This document shows positions 5,095 through 12,907 of a stretch of 58,057 nucleotides of DNA, one piece after another. The position numbers were made by a program, and so were the translations under genes. The notes below the pieces were generated by a model. The model was given only the letters and a program-made list of their open reading frames with translations, was not told the origin of the DNA and did not search any database. The stretch is from an uncultured Clostridia bacterium (GTDB lineage Bacteria > Bacillota > Clostridia > UBA1381). Location: contig CALXQE010000078.1 in the NCBI GenBank assembly GCA_944390495.1, forward strand, positions 1 through 58,057, in the 5' to 3' direction. The first letter of the stretch is position 1. Each line of letters begins with the position of its first letter.

Positions 5095-5943
5095 TCAATA
5101 AACAGTAAAAAAGTCATAATCGCTTTTATTGGCTTTCGCCTGCTCTTTCCTGTAATTGCGGCACTGGAACTCTACGGGGGTAAGACCCTCAACCAATCTG
5201 TCAAATGCTCTGGGTATTCCATTCTTGTCTGTGAGATGTTCTCTAAGCTGTTTCAATGTCAAATTTGTTGTTACGATAGTCGGCTTACCGCTCCTATATC
5301 GTTCGTCAATGATTTCATACAGAAAGCAGGTAGACCATTCTGTTTTGAGTTCTGCACCTAAATCATCAAGTATCAATAACGCCGCCTCTTTGATTTCTGC
5401 TTTTAAGGCTGTTTCTCCGTTTTCTCCGTTGTTTCTGAAACTGTCCTTTACTCTTTGAATCATTGCATTTACGGTAATTGCTTTTACGCCTATACCATTA
5501 TTGATTAGCCTGTTGGCAATGCAAAACGCTATTGTTGTCTTGCCTCTACCAGTGCCACCGTAAAATAATAATCCTCTGTTTGCCTTGTAGTTTTCAGCCC
5601 AATGTACACAATAATTTTCCGCCGCTTGTATGTACTTCTTGTTGTCATCGTCTATTGTCAGATTTTCAAAAACTGCGGATTGAGCTTTTTCGTCCATCAG
5701 ACTGTTAGTTTTTGCTTTCCTGCGTTCATATTCTGCTTCTGCAATTAGTCGTGCTTTTTCTTCTTTTTCCTGCTGCTCTCTGAAACATCTGCACTTTACA
5801 CCTACTTCTTTGCCAAGAAAAGGTTCTTGCATTTTTGTGGGTTCACCGCAAATCTCGCAACACTCCAATACTGTAAATTTTGGTTTTTCATCCCCACCCA
5901 ATGTCTGAGTAGTCATCCCCATTATATTTTTTATCGACTCCAT
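5095..5943 (-). CDS. DnaC-like replicative helicase loader ATPase
   Basis: The protein is 282 residues from ATG 5943 (CAGGAGGT site). An N-terminal zinc-finger-like cluster (CCEICGEP...KCRC, about 29-58) precedes an AAA+ domain with Walker A GGTGRGKTT (about 130), Walker B LLILDDLGAE and a sensor segment IVTTNLTLKQL. Family members load the DnaB helicase at phage or plasmid origins. The start overlaps the end of the DnaD-like gene by 56 bases, so the pair is coupled, as in many phages and satellites where replisome organiser and loader act together. It implies that the element replicates autonomously after excision. Confidence 0.85.
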   Translation of the reverse strand: MESIKNIMGMTTQTLGGDEKPKFTVLECCEICGEPTKMQEPFLGKEVGVKCRCFREQQEKEEKARLIAEAEYERRKAKTNSLMDEKAQSAVFENLTIDDDNKKYIQAAENYCVHWAENYKANRGLLFYGGTGRGKTTIAFCIANRLINNGIGVKAITVNAMIQRVKDSFRNNGENGETALKAEIKEAALLILDDLGAELKTEWSTCFLYEIIDERYRSGKPTIVTTNLTLKQLREHLTDKNGIPRAFDRLVEGLTPVEFQCRNYRKEQAKANKSDYDFFTVY

Positions 5944-6646
5944 TTTCTTTACCTCCTGTGTTATTTTTAAGCTCAAATACACCTTGCCAACTGTTCATTA
6001 TGCTTTGATTGAGTATTTCTGTTTTTGTTTCGTCATTATCTGCAAGTTTATTCAGTTTACCGAAAATAAGTTTCAATGCGTTATCTGTTAAAGGTTTTTT
6101 TATAGCTTTTCGCATTTCAATAAATCCGTATATGGCATTTATCAAATCTGCGTTATCGGTGTAGCCATAAATCAAATCTTCACAACTGCCGACTTTTCTT
6201 TTTATATTTTCTTTTATATTCTTTACATTCTTATCATTCTTTACATTCTTGTTACCGTCCACTAATCGTTCACTATTCGTCCAACATTCGTCCACTAATC
6301 GTTCATTTATTCGGTCATTGTCTTGATATTCAGACCAATTCAATATAGTAATAATGCGACCTTTTCGGGGGTATGTTATTTGTTCAATCATTCGTTCGAT
6401 TTTGAAGCGTTCTAAAATTCTTTTTACTTTACTTTCACTAACATTTAATTTTTTTGAAATCGCCTGACAACCTGTTATAAATTGCCCTGCTTGAAGTGTT
6501 TTTGTTTCGCCGCAATTATCAACATTGATTTCTTTGTGGGTGGCGTTTAAAAGCAAATAGCACCATACGGCAAAATAATCACTGTCTTTACATACAACAG
6601 GGTTATCAAGTATTTTTCTATGTATTTTTACAAAGCCGTTTTGCAT
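5888..6646 (-). CDS. DnaD-like phage replisome organiser
   Basis: The 252-residue protein has an N-terminal winged-helix region (FVKIHRKILDNPVVCKDSDYFAVWCYLLLNAT, LQAGQFITGCQAISKKLNVSESKVKRILERF) typical of phage replisome organisers. A low-complexity Asn/Lys linker (about 128-150) follows, then a helical C-terminal domain (DNADLINAIYGFIEMRK...LTDNALKLIFGKLNKLA) like DnaD domain 2. It would recognise the element origin and recruit the DnaC-like loader next door. The linker DNA has repeated CATTCTTTA and CGTCCACTAATCGTTCA units on the plus strand (about 6230-6305), which could serve as origin iterons. That is a guess. Confidence 0.72.
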   Translation of the reverse strand: MQNGFVKIHRKILDNPVVCKDSDYFAVWCYLLLNATHKEINVDNCGETKTLQAGQFITGCQAISKKLNVSESKVKRILERFKIERMIEQITYPRKGRIITILNWSEYQDNDRINERLVDECWTNSERLVDGNKNVKNDKNVKNIKENIKRKVGSCEDLIYGYTDNADLINAIYGFIEMRKAIKKPLTDNALKLIFGKLNKLADNDETKTEILNQSIMNSWQGVFELKNNTGGKENGVDKKYNGDDYSDIGWG

Positions 6647-6660
6647 ACGCTACCACCGCC

Positions 6661-6915
6661 TTACTCGGCAATTTTACGAATGCCGGCGGCGGTATGTTCG
6701 ATATTATCCTTGACTGTGCCACTGAAAAGATAATTTTCGAGTATATCCATGTTTATAAGGTATTTTGCACCTATTCTGACAGACGGTACTTCACCGGTCA
6801 GCACAAGCCGCCTCAATGCACGTTCTGTAAGGGCAGTATATGGGTCATTTGCTTTCATTTCCTCAATAGCTTGTTTAATGCCTCTCATGCGTGGTTTGTG
6901 TGTTGTATCAATCAT
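6661..6915 (-). CDS. Excisionase-like MerR/HTH protein
   Basis: This 84-residue protein has the order MRGIKQAIEEMKANDPYTALTERALRRLVLTGEVPSVRIGAKYLINMDILENYL. It is the winged-helix of helix-turn-helix family 17 excisionases (conserved V.SVRIG.K.LI core at about 44-54). Excisionases bend attachment-site DNA and bias the integrase toward excision. It is early in the leftward operon, overlapping the preceding small gene (ATGATTGA). In phage-inducible islands an equivalent protein (AlpA/Xis) also activates the replication genes; a similar double role here is inference. Confidence 0.7.
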   Translation of the reverse strand: MIDTTHKPRMRGIKQAIEEMKANDPYTALTERALRRLVLTGEVPSVRIGAKYLINMDILENYLFSGTVKDNIEHTAAGIRKIAE

Positions 6916-7072
6916 TTACCGTCGCCTCCCTTGTCTGGAGCTTTTCACTTGCTCTCTTTTCCCAATATTTACGGTTATATTCCTTTACTTTGTCTTTGTT
7001 CTTTGCTCTCCACTGTCTGAAATATTCACGTCTTGCTTCTGTTGCCGCGTCAATAGTTTTTGGTTTACTCAT
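6908..7072 (-). CDS. Small basic phage-like protein
   Basis: This frame encodes 54 residues with a strong AAGGAG site, an ATG at 7072 and a TGA that overlaps the excisionase start by eight bases. The sequence is highly charged and helical (TEARREYFRQWRAKNKDKVK, then EYNRKYWEKRA), a pattern I know from short uncharacterised proteins of clostridial prophages and elements. It could be a DNA- or RNA-associated protein or a coiled coil. It is the first gene of the leftward xis-replication operon. Confidence 0.65.
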   Translation of the reverse strand: MSKPKTIDAATEARREYFRQWRAKNKDKVKEYNRKYWEKRASEKLQTREATVND

Positions 7073-7114
7073 TTGTTGCACGCTCCTTTTTGTAAATTTA
7101 TTCTTCTCTTTTGC

Positions 7115-7153
7115 TTGACAAGTAAATTATTTTTGTCTATAATTGGATTATAG
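7115..7153 (+). promoter_or_regulatory. Repressor promoter and 17-base palindrome
   Basis: TTGACA (7115-7120), 17 bases, TATAAT (7138-7143) is a consensus promoter for the XRE gene. CTATAAT-TGG-ATTATAG (7137-7153) is a perfect palindrome over the -10, a likely operator for autoregulation. The region also lies upstream of the leftward operon. Confidence 0.7.
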
Positions 7154-7233
7154 CATAAAGAAAACAAAAAGTAAAGATAAATTTCAAATATTAATTAAAA
7201 GAAATTTATTTTTACCTAAGGGAGCGATTTTAT

Positions 7234-7965
7234 ATGTCTAAGGAAATAAAAACTAACAGAGGACGCAAACCAAAAAATACCGATTACAATTCTGTTTTTG
7301 CACAGCGATTTAGAGATTTAATCAAGGACAATAATTTGACATTGCCGGAGCTTGCAGAACATCTAAATACAACTCGTCAATCTATAGGGCAATGGAAGAA
7401 CGGAGATACTGTACCCAACATTATAATGCTGAAAACCATAGCGGAATATTTTAATGTTTCTGCCGATTATCTTATAGGCATAGAAAGCGGCAAAACACAT
7501 GAGTCAACTAATATCAGAGAAAAAATCAAATTGAACGATAAAAGTATTGAGGTTTTGCAAGCCTTGCCGGAGCTATGTGCATTTACTCCCTCAGAAATAT
7601 TAAATGTGTTAATATGCAATGAGAAGTTCAAATCTCTTTTAGATTGGTTAAGCACAATGTGTTCAACATATAGTATCACACCAACTACAATGGAATGGAA
7701 AATTTGTGAATACGAAGCGTTAAATACATTTAGAGATATAATGCTCGGTATGCAAAGGCAATATAAAAATACCGTAACAGAACGAATAAATGCATTTAAT
7801 ACAAATGATGAAAAAGAAACTTTTAAATCTGAATTAAAGAAATATGCCCGTAATATGTTTGTTTTTCATTATAACGAAAACGGAGAATGTGATTTTGGTA
7901 GTTTTATTGGTGTTTTATCTAATAGAAACAAGAATGAAGAAGGTGTAACACATGGCAACGATTAA
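7234..7965 (+). CDS. XRE-family repressor of the element
   Basis: The 243-residue protein has a basic N-terminus (KTNRGRKPKNT) and a Cro/CI-type HTH (about 25-80: LPELAEHLNTTRQSIGQWKN, then PNIIMLKTIAEYFNVSADYLIG). The C-terminal 160 residues are not recognised; no LexA/CI protease motif is visible, so induction is probably not by RecA-driven self-cleavage. The gene overlaps the integrase by 14 bases and is thus co-transcribed with it. It stands divergent to the xis-replication operon, the usual place for the master repressor of an integrated element. Confidence 0.8.
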   Translation: MSKEIKTNRGRKPKNTDYNSVFAQRFRDLIKDNNLTLPELAEHLNTTRQSIGQWKNGDTVPNIIMLKTIAEYFNVSADYLIGIESGKTHESTNIREKIKLNDKSIEVLQALPELCAFTPSEILNVLICNEKFKSLLDWLSTMCSTYSITPTTMEWKICEYEALNTFRDIMLGMQRQYKNTVTERINAFNTNDEKETFKSELKKYARNMFVFHYNENGECDFGSFIGVLSNRNKNEEGVTHGND

Positions 7966-9331
7966 AGAACGGGGAGGCAGTTACCGAATAACTGTATCAT
8001 GTGGATATGACAGCGGCGGCAAGCAGATACGAAAGTCATTTACATGGAAACCAAAACCGAATATGACAAAAAGGCAGATTGAAAAGGAAGCCAAGCGGCA
8101 GGCGGTATTGTTTGAGGAAAAGTGTCGTACAGGTCAATTCCTTGATGGAAATATTACGCTTGTGGATTTTTCGGAGCGTTGGTTTAAGGAATATGCTGAA
8201 AAGCAGTTAAGAAATCGTACAGTTACACGATACAGGGAACTAATGCAGCGGATCACACCTGCACTTGGACATATAAAATTATCTAAGCTTCAGCCGCACC
8301 ACTTAATGGAGTTTTATAATAATCTCGGTGAGGACGGAATAAGACTTGATACTAAGTATAAACCCTGTAATAATTTTAAAGATATAATAACCGCCGCAGG
8401 AGTTACACAAAAGGAATTATCTGAAAAGTCCGGTATTTCTTTAACGTCAATAAGGGCGTGTATAAATTGTCAAAACGTATCAAAGAACACCGCCGAAAAC
8501 CTTTCCGCCGCTCTTAACAAAGATAATATATTTACACCTGCTAAAGGTAAATCAAAGTTATCTGATAAAACAATAGCTGAATATCATAGGCTTTTATCGT
8601 CAATGCTTACAGCGGCGGTGCAGTGGCAGGTAATACCTTCGAATCCTTGCGGACGTGTCAAGCCTCCAAAAGTGGAACGTAAAGAGGCAGTTGTGCTTGA
8701 TACAGCAGAAGCGGCGGAGCTTATACAATGTTTAGAGAATGAGCCGATAAAATACCGTACTGCTGTTATGCTGTTACTATATACCGGTTTACGTCGTGGG
8801 GAATTGTGCGGCTTGGAGTGGAGCGATATTGACTTTGATAACAGGACCGTATCAATCAATAAGGCTGTCTTGTATTATGCCGGACGTGGAACATACGAGG
8901 ATAAGACAAAAACACAAAGTTCAGTAAGGACAATTAATATACCGCCTGATATGATAAATATATTAAAGCAATACAAAATAGAACAAAATAAGCAGCGGCT
9001 TTTAATGGGCGACCAATGGCAAAACAGCGGTAAGGTCTTTGCATCAGAAAACGGCGGTGTAATAAATCCCGATACTCTTTCAACTTGGTTTAAAAAGTTT
9101 GTAAGGCGTTATAATTTGCCCGATGTGCATTTGCATAGCTTACGTCATACAGCGGCAACATTGCTTATAACAAGTGGTGTAGATATTGCGACAGTATCAA
9201 AGAGGCTCGGACACTCTGACAGAACAACGACACTTAATATATATACTCATGCAGTTAAGTCGGCAGATGAGGCGGCGGCTGATGTTCTGCAAGAGATATT
9301 TAACAAACAAAGTAATTATAAAACAGTTTAA
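7952..9331 (+). CDS. Tyrosine integrase with an internal XRE-type HTH
   Basis: The 459-residue protein has an N-terminal arm-binding domain (1-60, GSYRITVSCGYDSGGKQIRKSF), a core-binding domain and a C-terminal catalytic domain. The catalytic domain has Arg in TGLRRGELCGLEW (about 277), HSLRHTAATLL (about 392-402) and Tyr about 430 in LNIYTHAV. The core-binding domain is interrupted at about 141-195 by a HTH of Cro/CI type (ITAAGVTQKELSEKSGISLT to KNTAENLSAALNK). The helix bundle then resumes with TIAEYHRLLSSMLTAAVQW. The gene lies beside tRNA-fMet, the integration site, and shares a transcript with the repressor. Confidence 0.92.
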   Translation: MATIKERGGSYRITVSCGYDSGGKQIRKSFTWKPKPNMTKRQIEKEAKRQAVLFEEKCRTGQFLDGNITLVDFSERWFKEYAEKQLRNRTVTRYRELMQRITPALGHIKLSKLQPHHLMEFYNNLGEDGIRLDTKYKPCNNFKDIITAAGVTQKELSEKSGISLTSIRACINCQNVSKNTAENLSAALNKDNIFTPAKGKSKLSDKTIAEYHRLLSSMLTAAVQWQVIPSNPCGRVKPPKVERKEAVVLDTAEAAELIQCLENEPIKYRTAVMLLLYTGLRRGELCGLEWSDIDFDNRTVSINKAVLYYAGRGTYEDKTKTQSSVRTINIPPDMINILKQYKIEQNKQRLLMGDQWQNSGKVFASENGGVINPDTLSTWFKKFVRRYNLPDVHLHSLRHTAATLLITSGVDIATVSKRLGHSDRTTTLNIYTHAVKSADEAAADVLQEIFNKQSNYKTV

Positions 9332-9334
9332 ATA

Positions 9335-9376
9335 AAAAAACGCTTTTGAAAAATGTACATTCAAGAGCGTTTTTTA
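9335..9376 (+). terminator. Terminator of the integrase gene
   Basis: The stem AACGCTTTTGAA/TTCAAGAGCGTT is followed by TTTTT, four bases after the integrase stop codon. Confidence 0.85.
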
Positions 9377-9380
9377 ATGC

Positions 9381-9404
9381 AATAAACACCAAATAAACAC
9401 CAAA
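9381..9404 (+). repeat. Arm-type direct repeat, right copy
   Basis: Identical over 24 bases to 123-146 and in the same orientation. It lies between the integrase terminator and the tRNA, about 110 bases from the proposed crossover in the anticodon loop. Confidence 0.65.
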
Positions 9405-9436
9405 ACACTAAAATAGAACATATTGCAGAATATAAC

Positions 9437-9470
9437 AAAACCGCTCAAACATAGTGTTTAAGCGGTTTTT
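9437..9470. terminator. Hairpin terminator beside tRNA-fMet
   Basis: AAAACCGCTCAAACA pairs with TGTTTAAGCGGTTTT around a TAG-containing loop, with T residues on both strands. It can end the leftward tRNA transcript and rightward readthrough from the element. Confidence 0.75.
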
Positions 9471-9473
9471 AAC

Positions 9474-9549
<76 letters not shown>

Positions 9550-9585
9550 ATATATAATTTTATACTTAATTCAAAGTACCAATAT

Positions 9586-9614
9586 AGTATAGCACGATAT
9601 ATTTATTTTGTCAA
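9586..9614 (-). promoter_or_regulatory. Promoter of tRNA-fMet
   Basis: On the minus strand TTGACA (9609-9614), 17 bases, TATACT (9586-9591), placed about 37 bases before the tRNA. Confidence 0.8.
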
Positions 9615-9730
9615 TGCTTTTTTATAAAAAAATAAATAAAAGTGAAAATAACTATATTTATGTATGACTGCTATTGTTTTTATGTAACAATTATTATATA
9701 ATATATTTATATTCAAAGGAGGATGGTATT

Positions 9731-10228
9731 ATGAGTTATTTTCTTGCAAAGCTTAGAATAAATTTATCGCACTATCTTCCTTCAAAAGTGATGCTTGCAG
9801 TAAGGCCGTTTCTTACTGTGCAGTTTTTTGTATTTATGCTTATGGGGATTATAAATACAGCTGTATCTGTAATTACGGCAACATTACTTGATTTAGTAAA
9901 CTGTTATTTATTATCAGAGGATAATTTAATACGTGTGTTTGCCGAGCATTCACGAATAAATTTTATAGTAGGTTACGGTATAAGTATTATAACATCATTT
10001 TTCTTAAATTCAAAGTTTACGTTTCACCAAAAACCTACATTAAAAAGATTTATAAAGTTTCCGATAAGTTATATACCTAATTTTGTCATACAATACATTA
10101 TAGTGTTTATATTTACATCATTTGATTTAAATTCAACGATTGCGTATATATTAGCGGCAATTATCGGTACACCCGTTACATTTGCGGCGATGAAACTTAT
10201 GATATTCAGAAATAAGAAAAAGAGGTGA
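9731..10228 (+). CDS. GtrA family membrane protein
   Basis: The protein is 165 residues from ATG 9731, which follows CAAAGGAGGATG; the frame is open further upstream without a ribosome site. Four membrane segments are visible (about 30-52, 75-95, 105-125 and 130-155). The GtrA features are FVFMLMGIINTAVS at the start of segment 1 and FFLNSKFTFH between the middle segments. GtrA proteins are thought to move lipid-linked sugars across the membrane for wall or surface polysaccharide modification. No glycosyltransferase gene is adjacent. It lies four bases before yifB. Confidence 0.85.
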   Translation: MSYFLAKLRINLSHYLPSKVMLAVRPFLTVQFFVFMLMGIINTAVSVITATLLDLVNCYLLSEDNLIRVFAEHSRINFIVGYGISIITSFFLNSKFTFHQKPTLKRFIKFPISYIPNFVIQYIIVFIFTSFDLNSTIAYILAAIIGTPVTFAAMKLMIFRNKKKR

Positions 10229-10232
10229 GATA

Positions 10233-11765
10233 ATGCTTTCTCGTATAAATTCATGCGGACTCAGCGGTATAGACGGATTTTGTGTATGTGTAGAAACGGA
10301 TATATCAAACGGTATGCCGATGTTTGATATTGTCGGACTTCCTGATGCAGCTGTTAAGGAGGCAAAGGAAAGGGTACGAAGTGCTATTAAAAATACGGGA
10401 TATACTTTTCCTGCAAAGCACATCATAATTAATCTTGCACCGGCTTCACAGAGAAAAGAAGGTTCAGGGTATGACTTACCTATGGCACTGTCAATTCTTA
10501 CGGCGTCGGAACAAATATCCGCTCCAGACCTTGATAAATGTGCATTTTTCGGTGAATTATCACTTGACGGCAGTGTGCAGAGTGTGAACGGAATATTGCC
10601 GATGGTTATATCGCTTTACAAAATGGGTTATACAGATATGTATGTACCGGAGGAAAATGCAGATGAAGCTGCTGTTATAGATGGGATAAACGTGTATCCT
10701 GTAAAGTCTTTGGGTGCTTTATGCAATCATTTTACGGATACTGAAAAAATTCAGGTACACAAAGTAGATTTGACAAATTATTTTGCAGCAAAAGCAGTAA
10801 ATACACTTGATTTTGCAGACGTAAAGGGGCAGGAAAATGTAAAGCGTGCCCTTGAGATTGCAGCGGCAGGAAATCACAACATACTTTTAATAGGAAGCCC
10901 GGGTACGGGAAAAACAATGCTCGCACAGCGTATGCCGGGGATATTGCCTGACTTAACATTTGACGAGGCACTTGAGGTTACAAAGATACATTCTATTGCC
11001 GGACTTTTGCCGAAAAATGAACCGTTGATTTTACACAGACCCTTTAGAAGTCCTCACCACACAATTTCGGCAGCGGGACTTTCAGGAGGCGGTGCAATAC
11101 CAAGACCGGGAGAGCTTTCTTTATCACATAACGGCATACTTTTCTTAGACGAATTACCTGAATTTCATCGTGATTCTCTTGAGGTACTTCGTCAGCCCTT
11201 AGAAGACGGACAGGTCACGATTTCAAGGGTAAATGCAACACTTACATATCCGTGTAATATTATGCTTATAGCAAGTATGAATCCGTGCAAATGCGGATAT
11301 TTCGGTGACAGCAGGCGTCAATGTACCTGTACGCCAAATCAAATAAACAGGTACAGAAGCAAGATTTCAGGGCCTCTTCTTGACAGAATAGATATTCAGG
11401 TAGAGGTTTCAAATGTTGATTACAACGATTTAAGTTCTACTGCAAAGGGAGAAAGCAGCAGTGATGTAAAGGAACGAGTAAACAGAACTCGTAAAATTCA
11501 AATAGAGCGTTATAAGGGACTTAATATTTATTCAAATTCACAGCTTGATGCGGGAATGCTCCAAAAATTTTGCCCGTTAGGTGAAGATGAGAACAATATG
11601 CTTAAAGCGGCATTTGATAGTCTTGGACTAAGTGCAAGAGCACACAGCAGAATATTAAAGGTAGCAAGGACTATTGCGGACCTTGAACAGTCTGAAAGGA
11701 TTAAAACTGAACATATTGCAGAGGCAATTCAGTACAGAAGTCTTGACAGAAAATATTTTGAATAA
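10233..11765 (+). CDS. YifB/ComM family Mg-chelatase-like AAA+ ATPase
   Basis: The 510 residues match the full family length. An N-terminal ChlI/Lon-protease-like domain (MPMFDIVGLPDAAVKEAKER) is followed by an AAA+ domain with Walker A GSPGTGKT (about 220), the ...RPFRSPHHTISAAGL... segment, Walker B GILFLDELPEF, and a cysteine pair region MNPCKCGYFGD...CTCTP. The C-terminal domain begins near residue 400. ComM in Gram-negative bacteria is a branch-migration helicase in transformation; the role of the clostridial members is not established. The ribosome site is AAGAGGTGAGAT. Confidence 0.92.
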   Translation: MLSRINSCGLSGIDGFCVCVETDISNGMPMFDIVGLPDAAVKEAKERVRSAIKNTGYTFPAKHIIINLAPASQRKEGSGYDLPMALSILTASEQISAPDLDKCAFFGELSLDGSVQSVNGILPMVISLYKMGYTDMYVPEENADEAAVIDGINVYPVKSLGALCNHFTDTEKIQVHKVDLTNYFAAKAVNTLDFADVKGQENVKRALEIAAAGNHNILLIGSPGTGKTMLAQRMPGILPDLTFDEALEVTKIHSIAGLLPKNEPLILHRPFRSPHHTISAAGLSGGGAIPRPGELSLSHNGILFLDELPEFHRDSLEVLRQPLEDGQVTISRVNATLTYPCNIMLIASMNPCKCGYFGDSRRQCTCTPNQINRYRSKISGPLLDRIDIQVEVSNVDYNDLSSTAKGESSSDVKERVNRTRKIQIERYKGLNIYSNSQLDAGMLQKFCPLGEDENNMLKAAFDSLGLSARAHSRILKVARTIADLEQSERIKTEHIAEAIQYRSLDRKYFE

Positions 11766-11790
11766 AATTATAATTGCGGAGTGATTGTAT

Positions 11791-11809
11791 ATTGCTTTGC
11801 AATTTTTTT
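11791..11809 (+). terminator. Weak terminator after yifB
   Basis: A short stem ATTGC/GCAAT with a three-base loop is followed by seven T residues. The stem is only five pairs, so this is a tentative call. The rest of 11766-11955 is AT-rich with no other structure seen. Confidence 0.4.
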
Positions 11810-11955
11810 GTCTGAAATTATTGAAACAACGAAAAACAAATTGTATTTGTTTTATATTTTTTTGTTGTTTTGGGAGTCAAAGAAAAACAAAACGTTTCGT
11901 AACAATTTGTAACAACTTCGTAAATTCTTTAAATAATTTTGTAAGTGGGATGTTG

Positions 11956-11984
11956 TTGTAAAGTGACTGTAAAAATTGTATAAT
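11956..11984 (+). promoter_or_regulatory. Promoter of the LRR protein gene
   Basis: TTGTAA (11956-11961), 17 bases, TATAAT (11979-11984), about 44 bases before the start codon. Confidence 0.65.
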
Positions 11985-12027
11985 ATAAGTACAAAAAGAA
12001 CAGTAAGTACGAAAGGATGTGTTGGAT

Positions 12028-12666
12028 ATGACGAAGAAGAGAATGTCAGCGACAGCTCTTATGCTGGTAATTTTAATAACGAATATTTGTGCATTCGCAT
12101 CATCATATACAACATACATTGTTCGAGATGGAGAAGCTGTTCTTACAGAATCCGGCAATATGGGTGAATATGTGGAAATACCTGAAGAATTTGAGGGAGT
12201 TAAAATTTCGGGAATTGGGACGGATGCTTTTAAGGATAATAAAGACCTTAAAGAAATAAAACTTCCTGAAACAATATCATTTATCGAATGGGGAGCATTT
12301 GAAGGGTGTGTAAACCTTGAAGGTATAGAGATACCTGATACAGTAGCCATGATAGAAGATATGACATTTTATAACTGCACTTCACTAAAGGCAGTTAATC
12401 TTCCTGAGAATTTACAGGTGATAGGGGTTAAGGCGTTTTCAAACACAGATTTAAGGGAAATCGTAATTCCTGCCGATGTTAAGGCAATAGATATTAAGGC
12501 TTTTGAAAACTGCAAAAATCTTACATATGTACATATACCTGACAGTGTGGAGTATATAGCAGACGGAGCTTTTGAAGAGTGTGATAAAGTAACTGTAATA
12601 TGTACAAAGGATTCGTATACTGAAAGGTACATGATAGAAAATAATATCCCATATATTGCTGAATAA
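12028..12666 (+). CDS. Secreted BspA-type leucine-rich repeat protein
   Basis: The protein is 212 residues from ATG 12028; GTG 12019 and TTG 12022 are nearer the AAAGGA and are possible alternatives. A signal peptide (TKKRMSATALMLVILITNICAFASS) is followed by five to six LRR_5 repeats (about 50-195) of the form I...AF..C..L..I.IPDTV..I. These repeats form a solenoid used in adhesion or protein binding at the cell surface. There is no anchoring motif, so it is probably released. It is monocistronic between its own promoter and terminator. Confidence 0.85.
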   Translation: MTKKRMSATALMLVILITNICAFASSYTTYIVRDGEAVLTESGNMGEYVEIPEEFEGVKISGIGTDAFKDNKDLKEIKLPETISFIEWGAFEGCVNLEGIEIPDTVAMIEDMTFYNCTSLKAVNLPENLQVIGVKAFSNTDLREIVIPADVKAIDIKAFENCKNLTYVHIPDSVEYIADGAFEECDKVTVICTKDSYTERYMIENNIPYIAE

Positions 12667-12692
12667 TTAAAAAACTTAATAATTGTACCTTT

Positions 12693-12724
12693 AAGGCGGC
12701 ACGGTTTAAGTGCCGCCTTTGTTA
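12693..12724 (+). terminator. Terminator of the LRR protein gene
   Basis: AAGGCGGCAC (12693-12702) pairs with GTGCCGCCTT (12710-12719), followed by TGTT. The stem is strong and the T tract short. Confidence 0.75.
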
Positions 12725-12832
12725 TAAAAATTATAATTATGGTTATTAATGTATATAAATAAAAATATTAATCCATACAGTAGATGTAATAAAAAATTCA
12801 TAAAGTGTTTACAGGTATTTATTAAGTTAATA

Positions 12833-12861
12833 TTGACGATAGACTGTTTCAATGTTATAAT
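12833..12861 (+). promoter_or_regulatory. Promoter of the LCP gene
   Basis: TTGACG (12833-12838), 17 bases, TATAAT (12856-12861). Confidence 0.75.
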
Positions 12862-12907
12862 AACAGTGTTATACTTGGTTAGATATAGGGGTTTTTGGAG
12901 GTAAACA

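Noticed and set aside
6694..7153. Three overlapping plus-strand frames across the excisionase region
   Set aside because: They are shadows of the minus-strand excisionase and 54-residue genes, with no start sites.
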